From contig JAPVLO010000518.1 in assembly GCA_027257055.1 (NCBI GenBank), forward strand, positions 1-64,000: 64,000 nt of DNA. The letters are read 5' to 3'. The DNA is from Cephalopachus bancanus (taxonomy: Eukaryota; Chordata; Mammalia; Primates; Tarsiidae). The notes below the pieces were generated by a model. It saw only the letters and a list, made by a program, of their open reading frames with translations, was not told the DNA's origin and did no database searches. The position numbers and the translations under genes were made by a program. Positions 56,281 through 64,000 of the stretch are shown one piece after another; positions within the stretch are counted from its first letter, which is position 1, and each line of letters begins with the position of its first letter.

Positions 56281-56834
56281 TTTTTTTTTTTTTTGAGTTG
56301 GAGTCTCACTCTTGTCACCCAGACTGGAGTGCAGTGGCCGCTCCCGGCCACCGTAGCCTCTACCTGCTGGGCTCCGGCGATCCTTCCGCTTCAGCCTTCC
56401 AAGTAGCTGGAACTACAGGCGTGCACTACCACACCCAGCTGATTTTTTGATTTATTGTAGAGATGAGGTCTTGCTGCCCGGGCAGGTCTCGAACCCGCGG
56501 GCTCAGGCAATCCACTCACCTCAGCCTCCCAAAGGCGGGGGATTACAGGCTGAGCCACCGAGCCCGGCTATCTCTCTTTTTTTTTGAGTTGGAGTCTCAC
56601 TCTGTCTCCCAGGATGGAGTGCAGTGGCATGATCATGGCCACTACAACTGTTACCTGCTGTGCTTAGGAGATCCTTTCGCTTCAGCCCATGCTGGCTAAT
56701 ATTTTGATTTATTTTAGAGACGAGGTCTTGCCAAGTTGCCCAGGCTGGTCTTGGACCCCTGGGCTCAGGCAATCCTTTCACCTAGGCCTCCCAAAGTGCT
56801 GGGATTACAGGTGTGGTTACAGACACGCCCAGCT
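56281..56834 (-). mobile_element. Two minus-strand Alus
   Basis: A young copy, 56281-56569, with the 5-base deletion, and an older copy, 56576-56834, with part of its left arm/linker missing. A (TC)n run follows at 56836-56858. Confidence 0.9.
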
Positions 56835-56895
56835 TCTCTCTCTCTCTCTCTCTCTCTGTCTCCATATATAGAGAGATATATGTCTCACTATGAAT

Positions 56896-57045
56896 ATAGC
56901 AGAGTTTCTCAAGGTTTATCATGCATATGAATCACCTAGGAAACTCATTAAAATGCAGATTTCTAGGTTTCATCCCTAGACATTCCTACTTGTAAGTCCA
57001 GATGACTCTGATGCAGGTGGCTTGTGAACCACGCTGAGAAATATT
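56896..57045. mobile_element. MER5-type hAT remnant
   Basis: 'agtttctcaaggtttatcat', 'gaatcacctaggaaactcat', 'taaaatgcagatttctaggt', 'cacgctgagaaatattga'. Confidence 0.72.
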
Positions 57046-57277
57046 GAGGTAGGGAGGCTTGGACAGAACTTTGAGGGTCATAGGGCATATCTGAGTAGGA
57101 CATGCCTGGCAAATTGCCAAAATAAAGACCTTTGAACTAACAGAGAATGCAGGGTGTCCATGAGGAAGGAGAGGGGAAGGGGAAGAGAGACCAGAGTAGA
57201 AGGGAATGAAAGTTAATGCTGTCTCTGTGATGTTGAAGCCACCCTACAAGGCCAGGCTTCTGGGGCGAACTAAGGAG

Positions 57278-57478
57278 CTGAACACTAACCACACATCAGG
57301 CATAGCATTAGGTATTAAGCACTTTCCAGACACTAGCTCATTTAATTCTTACCATCTCTTACTATCCCTGTTTGGGGATTACAGAGGCCATAAAGGTTTT
57401 GAGTGCTAGGGTTAAACCCGGAATCCTTGCCTGGGTGACTTTAAATCCACATGCTCTACCACTGCGTCGCACTGCTGA
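57278..57478 (-). mobile_element. MIR SINE remnant
   Basis: Antisense MIR: 'ctcatttaattcttaccatc', 'tactatccctgtttggggat', 'gggttaaacccggaatcctt'. Confidence 0.75.
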
Positions 57479-57576
57479 AAAAGCAATCAGGGTATGGAAG
57501 CTTAAAAGAAATCTCAAAGGAAGCCGGCTCAGGAGTGACTTTCAGAAACCCAGAGACGCCCACATCTTCCTGCTTT

Positions 57577-57595
57577 GGTGCCCCCTGGTGGCGGC
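57577..57595 (-). promoter_or_regulatory. CTCF-like binding motif
   Basis: GGTGCCCCCTGGTGGCGGC is the reverse complement of the CTCF core (CCACCAGGGGGC) with good flanks, lying in unique sequence. Strong sequence match; occupancy unknown. Confidence 0.55.
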
Positions 57596-57690
57596 TAACC
57601 TGGAGAAAACTGTGCTGAGTCATGGAGAAAACAGTCAATGAACTGGGTCCTAGCTCCCAAGGAGTTTCATTTTAAGAATGAAAGATTCTC

Positions 57691-57988
57691 AGCCGGGCTC
57701 GGTGGCTCAGCCTGTAATCCGGCGCCTTTGGGAGGCTGAGGTGAGTGGATTGCCTGAGCCCGCGGGTTCGAGACCCACCTGGGCAGTGAGACCTCATCTC
57801 TACAATAAATAAAAAAAAAAAAATCAGCCGAGTGTGGTAGCGCATGCCTGTAATTCCAGCTACTTGGAAGGCTGAGGCTGAAGGATCGCCAGAGCCCAGC
57901 AGGTCGAGGGTGCGGTGGCTGGGAGTGGCCACTGCACTCCAGTCTGGGCGGCAGAGTGAGACTCCAACTCAAAAAAAAAAAAAAAAAG
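57691..57988 (+). mobile_element. Young-type Alu with 5-base left-arm deletion
   Basis: Target string aagaaagattct-like sequence on both sides (gaatgaaagattct, aaagaaagattct). Confidence 0.93.
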
Positions 57989-58159
57989 AAAGATTCTTAA
58001 AATATCATGCCTCTCACCTGTTCAAACACGCTAACCCTTTACTCTCATTATCTGAGCAATTCCAGGAAACTCCTGTTAGAGCCATGTCCCTCAGCTTCTG
58101 CCTGAGTGATACATTATATGCTAATGTCTAAATTATAAGCCACAGCCTTGTAACCTGAT

Positions 58160-58450
58160 CACAGCTGGGCATACCTTCCCTCTAAGCATTTAGGCTCAGA
58201 GGACCGGCTTCGTTTTCAATAATCAGTAAGGCAAAGCTCCCCAGGCTTCTGTACTCTACTAGGCCTGCTTCTATTTTTAAAAGCCTGTCTGCCAATGCAC
58301 AAGTGGGCTAAAAATAGACTTACTTATAATACAATTCATCATGCACTCAGCTGCCAGGAGGAAGCTTAATTTAAGCTACATTCAAGATGAAATACCTTTA
58401 AGAAACATATTGTTTCATGTAAGTATTTAATATCAATTTTCTTTTCTTTT
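58160..58450. promoter_or_regulatory. Possible muscle-type enhancer cluster
   Basis: Two perfect MEF2 consensus sites, CTATTTTTAA (58271-58280) and CTAAAAATAG (58308-58317), a CCAAT (58293-58297) between them, and E-boxes CAGCTG nearby (about 58163 and 58350), in unique sequence. Confidence 0.35.
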
Positions 58451-58451
58451 T

Positions 58452-58733
58452 TCTTTTTTTGAGTTGGAGTCTCACTCTGTCCCTCAGGCTGGAGTTAAGT
58501 GGCACACTCACGGCCACCCCAGCGTCGACCTGCTGGGCTCTTGTGATCCTATCGCCTCAGTCTTCCAAGTAATTACAGACACATGCTACAGACTCAGCTA
58601 CTTTTTTATTTATTGTAGAGATGAGGGCTCACCAAGTTGCCCAGGCTGGTCTCGAACCCACGGGCTCAGGCAATCCATTCGCCTCGGCCTCCCAAAGTGC
58701 TCGGATTACAGGCTGAGCCATGGAGTCTGGCCA
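58452..58733 (-). mobile_element. Alu
   Basis: Minus copy with 'aatatcaattttct' on both sides (58430-58443, 58733-58746). Confidence 0.93.
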
Positions 58734-59056
58734 ATATCAATTTTCTGAGTCTTCCAATATGAACTCTTTGATATATACTTTGGAAATGAGAGAACATTAG
58801 TCAGAATGTTGTGAAAAGAGATCTTGGCAAAACTATCTTGTCATGGTTTCAGCCAAGGTTAGAAAATGCTTTGGAGATCTTTTTCTTAACTTCAGACCAA
58901 ACTTCTTTGGTTCCTCTTGGCTTTTTATCTTAATCCCAGTTCTCTGCCTCAACTTGAGCTGGGTGATTTGGATCGTCTTGTAGAACTGGGGTTGCCAGAT
59001 CTAACAAATAAAAATATAGAATGCCTGGTTAAAGTTCAGATAAACATTGACACTTA

Positions 59057-59325
59057 GCTGGGTGCGGTGGCTCATGCCTGTAATCTCAGTACTTTGGGAG
59101 GCTGGGGTAAGAGAATTCCCTGAGCCCATGGGTTCAAGACCAGCTTGGGCAGCATGGCAAGACCTTGTCTCTACAATAAATAAAAAAATTGGTGGTTCCA
59201 GCTACTTGGAAGGCTGAGGTAGATGGATTGCCTGAATCCAGCAGGTCGAGGCTGCGGTGGTGGTGAGCATGCCACTGCACTCCAGCCTGGGCGATATGGT
59301 GAGATTCTGACTCAGAAAAAAAAAA
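59057..59325 (+). mobile_element. Alu
   Basis: Plus copy with a short linker; 'attgacac' and 'attgacag' flank it. Confidence 0.9.
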
Positions 59326-59519
59326 TTGACAGTTTTTTTTGTAAAAGCATGTCTCAAACATTGCATGGTTTGCCTCGGACTTTTCCGGTTGTAGTGCTGA
59401 AAGTTCTATGTTTGGGAATGCCCTCAGTCCCTGGTAAATGAGGACAGTCACCCTAAATACAACATAAAACATACCCCCAGCTTCAGGATTTGTTATCCAC
59501 TGAGAAGTCCTATGGGAAA

Positions 59520-59883
59520 CTTTTTAATAACAACTTTACTGAAACATAATTTACATACCATAAAATACCTCTTAAGTATACAATTCAGTGAATTTTAGTA
59601 TATTTATAGTGTTGTGCGACTATCATAACTATCTACTTTTAGGATATTTTTATCACCACAAAAACCCCATACCATTGGCAGTCACTCCCTATTCTTTCCT
59701 CTCCTTAGGCCCTGGAAACCACTAAACTGCCTTCTGTCTCTATGGATTTGCCTATTCTGGACATTTCATATAAAATGTGGCACTTTGTGACTGGATTCTT
59801 TCAGTTAGCACAATGTTTTCAGGGTTCATCGATGTTGTAACATGTGTCAGTACTTCATTCCTTTTTATTGCCAAATAACATTC
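59520..59883 (-). mobile_element. Old L1 (antisense)
   Basis: 'aacaactttactgaaacata', 'tacaattcagtgaattttag', 'ggatttgcctattctggaca', 'cagggttcatcgatgttgta'. Confidence 0.8.
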
Positions 59884-59973
59884 CTGAGATGGGAGAATTG
59901 CTTGAGCCCAGAAGTTTGAGACCAGCCTAAGCCACATAATGAGACCTTATCTCTTCAATAAATCAAAAAATTA
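59884..59973 (+). mobile_element. Alu internal fragment
   Basis: Only the middle of a left arm and linker ('gatgggagaattgcttgagc' ... 'aataaatcaaaaaattag'); it joins directly to the L1 5' region. Confidence 0.75.
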
Positions 59974-60552
59974 GAGCACCCAGAAAGGAACAGGATCAGC
60001 AGCATACCCCATAATGCATTGATGAAGTGGTGATAACCACATAGTGCAAAGAAGTGAAAAATTGATTAACCTGGGTTGGAACTAGCAAGACTCATTTGGA
60101 TCACAGCACAAACCACAACCAGCTCCAGACACAATGGGGAAGGTAAGTGAGGGGGAATTCAGGAATTCTGTGGAATTGGAAGGCCATGGACTTGGAAGGC
60201 CCCCTGCCTTGTGGGACTGCCTTACCCACAGCCGTGGTCTCCTGAAATGATGTGAAGTGTGCAGAAAAAAGAAAACCCTGAGCAGCTCTAGCTGACATGG
60301 TCCAGAAACTCAACCCTTGCTGGGGGCTGCTTTCCAGCCAGCTTTCAAGGGAATGGGCCCCAAGGGCAAACTCTGCTTTGGCAGACAGTTCCTGGGTGGG
60401 GTGGACTGCCATGATAACACCTGCGGCTGACTGTACTTTGATGTTCTGAAGGCAGACTGCCTGAGGCTAGGGCAGGGGAGCTGGGTGAGACTTGTTGCCC
60501 TAGCTGGTAAACTCTTTTGTGTAATCAACCTTTCACTCAAAAGTGTAAACTC

Positions 60553-60842
60553 TTTTTTTTTTTAGTTGGAGTCTCACTCTGTCGCCCAGACTAGAGTGCA
60601 GTGGCTGCTCCCGGCCACCGCAGCCTCCACCTGCCGGGCTCCGGCAGTCCTTCCGCCTCAGCCTTCCGAGTAGCCGGAATTACAGGCGCGCGCTACCACG
60701 CCTGGCTGATTTTTTGATTTATTGTAGAGATGAGGTCTCGCTGCCCAGGCGGGTCTCGAACCCGCGGGCTCAGGCAATCCACTCACCACTCACCTCAGCC
60801 TCCCAAAGGCGCGGGATTACAGGCTGAGCCACCGAGCCCGGT
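60553..60842 (-). mobile_element. Young-type Alu in L1 5' UTR
   Basis: Repeats host 'gtgtaaactctttt' on both sides (60543, 60844). It has a small duplicated 'actcacc' (60781-60796) and the 5-base deletion. Confidence 0.94.
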
Positions 60843-61373
60843 TTGTGTAAACTCTTTTGTGTAGCTTCTGCACAACATGGTAGTGTTACCTCAGTGGCTG
60901 GGCTCTCTCTCTCAATCCCCACAGGAGTAGCCAAAAGTTTGCACAGGTGGGGAGCTTGAGCTCTTTTCCCCTGCACCCCACTCCAAAGCTCAGAACAGAG
61001 AATTTGGGTAATCCCCACAGTCTTGCCCACCACCTCCTTGGAGAGAGACAGGCCATGCAGAAAGCCCACACCTACCACGGCAGCTGGCTATCTCCCCCTC
61101 AAACGCCCCCTCCTGGTTGGAGATGAACAGCACAGCCCATTACATCTGATACAATACCTCGGTGTTGGGTTTGGGGAAGGTCTGATCCCAGACCCCAGCT
61201 AACACCACTATCCAAACTACCACAGCCACTCAGGCTGCCTTGAGCCTGTGCAGGTACCCAGTCCAGAACCACAACAGTTGGCAATTGAGAAACTCATCAC
61301 ACCAAGGCTGTATTTAACCAGGGGAACCCTAGTGAACTCAAATGATAAGGGTCCAGAAAATAATTCTGACAAT

Positions 61374-62085
61374 ATGGAAAAACAGAGTTCTTCAACACCC
61401 CCAAAAGACCACACTAACTCCTCAGCAATGGACCCTAACCAAAATGAAATATTTGAAATTCCAGAGTTAGAATTGCTCAATAAGATTCAGGAGAAAGTTG
61501 AAAACAAAACATGCATAAAGAAATTAAAAAACAGACAAACAAACAAACAAACTATTCAGGACATAAATGGAAAATTCTCCAAAGAGATAGATAACTTAAA
61601 AAAAAAGAAAGCTGAAATTCTGGAAATGAAAGAATCTTAGAAAAGTTCAAAATGCAGTGGAAAATTTTAACAGTAGACTAGAACAGGTAGAAGAAAGGAT
61701 CTCCGAACTTGAAGACAAGGCTTTTGAATTAACCCAATCAGACAACAAGAAAGAACAAAGAATCAAGAGAATGGAACAAAGAAATGTGGGATTATGTAAA
61801 ATGTCCAAACCCAAAATCATGGGTGTTCCTCAGGAAGAAGAAAAAGCAACAGGTTTGGAAAACCTATTTGAGGGAATACATGAGGAAAACTTACCCAGCC
61901 TTGCCAGAGATTTAAATATCTAGATACAAAAAGCTCAAAGAACACCTGGGAGATTCATTGCAAAAAGATCATCCCCAAGGCGTATAATCATCGGGTTATG
62001 CAAAACTAATGTGAAGGAAAGAATTTGAAGAGCAGAGAGACAAAAGCATCGAATAACCCACAAAGGTAGAGCTATCAGACTAACA
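61374..62085 (+). pseudogene. L1 ORF1 remnant
   Basis: L1 ORF1p is a trimeric RNA-binding chaperone needed for L1 copying. Here the frame from the ATG at 61374 (MEKQSSSTPP) runs to TAG at 61638, and the protein resumes in another frame at 61657 with the coiled coil (RLEQVEERISELEDKAFEL), the linker IKRMEQRN and the start of the RRM domain (PKIMGVPQEEEKATGLENLF), stopping at TAG near 61921. Later ORF1 C-terminal DNA ('atcgggttatgcaaaactaa', 'gagctatcagactaacagc') follows to about 62085. At least one frameshift and several stops, so it is dead. Open frame 61248-61373 upstream of the ATG is 5' UTR. Confidence 0.85.
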
Positions 62086-63835
62086 GCAATCTTAAGCAAA
62101 AAGAACAAAGCTGGAGGCATTACATTACCTAACTTCAAATTATACTACCAAACTGTGGTATGACACTGGAACAAGAGCAAACACTTGGACTAATGGAACA
62201 GAATAGAGAAACTGGAAATAAACCCAAATACCTACAACCAACTGATCTAAACATACACTGGGGCAAGGACACCCTATTTAATAAATAGTGCTAGGAAAAT
62301 TGGATAGCTACATGCAGAAAAATGAAACGATCTCTATCTCTTACTGTATACAAAATTAATTCAAGATGTTCTAAAAATTTAGATGTCAGACTTGAAACCA
62401 TAAAAATACTAGAAGAAAACTTTTGAAAAACTTTTCTGGACATTGGCCTAGGCAAAGAATTTATGACTAAAACTCCAGAGGCAAATGCACCAAAAACAAA
62501 AATAAAAGTGGGGTTTGAGTAAACTAAAAAGCTTCTGCACAGCAGAAGAAATAGTCAACAGAGCAAATAGGCAACTTACAGAATGGGAGAAGATATTCGC
62601 AAACTATACATATGACAAAGGACTAATATCCAGAATCAACAAAGAACACATTAGTAAGAAAAAAAGCAAATGACCCCATTAAAAAGTGGGCAAGTGACAT
62701 GAACAGATATCTCTCAAAAAAAGATACACAGATGACCAATAAACATATGAAAAAATGCTCAGCGTCACTAATCATCAGGGAAATGCAAATTAAAACCACA
62801 ATGAGATACCCCATCTTACACTAGTCAGAATGGCTGTTATTAAAAAAAAAATAGTTGCTGGCATGAATGTAGTGGAAAAGGACCACTTATACATGGTTGG
62901 TGGGAGTGTAAATTAGTACAACCTTTACGGAAATCAGTATGGAGATTTCGATCCAGCAATTCTACTGCTAGGTAGCTACCCAAAGGAACAGAGGTCATTA
63001 TATAAAAAAGACACCTGCACTCACATGTTCATTGCAGCACAACTCAATTGCAAAGATGTGAAATCAACCTAAATGCCCATCAGCTGATCAGTGAATAATA
63101 AAAATGTGGTATATACGAGGTCCAACAATTAGGTTCATGAACCATACTAGAAAAAGTGTTACATACCTCATTGCTGAATATCACTATGGTCACCTTTTAA
63201 GTGCTCCTCTTGGGAAGCTATGTACTGACGCCAGCACCTCGTTCATCCATCAAAGCAGTTCTGGAATTCTTTTTCCGGAATGGCCGTCAGAGCTGTTGTC
63301 GTCATTTGTTGAAGTCTGACATTTAAGTTCATTAACTTGCCATGTATACTTATGTTGGCAGCACTGTACAAACAACTGTATTGGAACACCCTCCCTACTC
63401 ACTAGATCTGACCCCCGATGACTTTTTTCTTTACCTGAAGATAGAGGAAATATTGAAAGGAAGACATTTGATGACATTCAGGACATCAAGGGTAATATGA
63501 TGACTGCTTTGATGGCCTTTCCTGAAAGTTCCAAAATTACTCTGACGGTGGACTAGGCACTGGCATAGATGCATAGCTTCCCAAGGAAAGTACTTCAAAG
63601 GTGACCGTAGCGATAGTCAGCAATGAGGTATGCAGCACTTTTTCTAGGAAGAGTTCACAAACTTAATTGTCGTACCTCATATACACCATGGAATACTATT
63701 CAGCCATCAAAAACAATGAAATCATGTCTTTTGCAGCAACTTGAATGAAATTAGAGACCACCATCCTAAGTGAACTAACACAGGAACAGAAAACCAAATA
63801 CCACATGTTCTCACTTACAAGTGGGAGCTAAACTA
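62086..63835 (+). pseudogene. L1 ORF2 C-terminal remnant
   Basis: Starts abruptly at 'agcaatcttaagcaaaaaga', 'acaaagctggaggcattaca', then the usual late-ORF2 order: 'ccaactgatctaaacataca', 'aaaaagtgggcaagtgacat', 'atcagggaaatgcaaattaa', 'agtagtggaaaag'-like text and 'ggaatactattcagccatca'. The whole 5' part of ORF2 (endonuclease, reverse transcriptase core), roughly 2.5-3 kb, is gone. Multiple stops. The mariner splits it at 63116-63679. Confidence 0.85.
63116..63679 (+). mobile_element. Mariner, internally deleted, inserted in L1
   Basis: Left end CGAGGTCCAACAATTAGGTT and right end (reverse complement) TGAGGTACGACAATTAAGTT form terminal inverted repeats of about 27 bases; TA lies on each side (63114-63115, 63680-63681). 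At 564 bases it is less than half of a mariner (about 1.3 kb). The right half retains diverged transposase DNA: a sequence encoding HPPYSLDLTP-like residues near 63390 and a GKYFKGD-like end near 63590. It resembles the HSMAR2 type; subfamily not certain. Confidence 0.82.
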
Positions 63836-64000
63836 AGGATCTGCAAAGGCACAGAGAAAGGTACAATGGACATTGGAGACTCAGAAGGGGGGAAGGGGTA
63901 GACGGACAAAAAAAATCACCTATAGGGTACAACGCACAGGTGGGAGTGGTGGGTACTTAAAGCCCAGACTTCTTGGCCACTATACAATGCAACCATGTAA

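Larger units (their letters stand above)
59974..64000 (+). mobile_element. L1 LINE, 5' UTR to 3' UTR, internally deleted
   Basis: Order along the plus strand: 5' UTR-like sequence (59974-61240, with an Alu inside), ORF1 (61374 on), a jump to late ORF2 near 62090, ORF2 C-terminal part, then 3' UTR (from about 63836: 'gggtacaacgcacaggtggg', 'agcccagacttcttggccac') running off the window. A mariner interrupts it at 63116-63679. The 3' UTR is of the mammal/early primate type, unlike the three short L1-like ends at 33-42 kb. It cannot move by itself because endonuclease and most of reverse transcriptase are missing. Confidence 0.85.

Noticed and set aside
61248..61640. A lysine-rich cellular coiled-coil gene
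   Set aside because: It is L1 5' UTR followed by ORF1, recognised by the ORF1 coiled coil and RRM text directly downstream.

Overview
KIND OF DNA. This is primate nuclear DNA and almost entirely non-genic. It holds roughly 85 Alu elements or fragments (about one per 0.75 kb), with MIR, L2, MLT1, MER5-type, mariner and L1 remnants between them. The Alus are not the human-type young families, and they lack the long inter-arm insert and right-arm changes I associate with lemur Alus. Most share an unusual sequence: 'GGGCTCGGTGGCTCAGCC' at the start, 'ACAATAAATCAAAAA' between the arms, 'GGAGCCCAGCAGGTCGAGG' in the right arm and 'GAGACTCCAACTC' before the tail. With three copies of an unfamiliar L1-like 3' end and LTR-derived, poly(A)-tailed retrocopies, this points to a tarsier (Tarsius/Carlito). 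That identification is inference.  LAYOUT. 1-7.6 kb: Alu clusters in MIR, MLT1 and antisense L1. 7.6-7.8 kb: a short retrocopy of an LTR transcript. 8.9-12.1 kb: L2 remnants with Alus and a pyrimidine-rich insert. 12.1-18.7 kb: very dense Alus, many nested. 18.7-20.1 kb: an LTR inside an Alu, itself carrying an Alu. 20.1-23.8 kb: antisense L1, a second LTR-derived retrocopy and L2. 25.15-29.07 kb: the only long Alu-free block; it holds what looks like the last coding exon and about 2 kb 3' UTR of an unrecognised minus-strand gene. 29-43.7 kb: Alus including a trimer and a fold-back, three L1-like 3' ends, a mariner remnant and a probable assembly duplication near 40 kb. 44.4 kb: 5S rRNA pseudogene. 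44.6-45.1 kb: MLT1. 46.9-48.0 kb: probable solo LTR. 48-59 kb: fewer Alus, more unique sequence, antisense L2, and candidate regulatory sites (two MEF2 motifs, one strong CTCF-like motif). 59.97-64.0 kb: a plus-strand L1 with 5' UTR, broken ORF1, mostly deleted ORF2 and 3' UTR, interrupted by an Alu and an internally deleted mariner.  HOW THE PARTS RELATE. The most informative set is the LTR at 18.8-19.9 kb with the two retrocopies at 7.6 and 22.3 kb. Both copies start at the position that lies about 25 bp downstream of a TATA-like box in the LTR, end shortly after the same AATAAA, carry poly(A) and have target-site duplications. They look like LTR-promoted R-region transcripts mobilised by L1, matching the published idea of Tarsius interspersed elements (TINEs). 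The single gene candidate is the exon at 27.62-27.81 kb, where an in-tandem 20-bp duplication shifts the frame.
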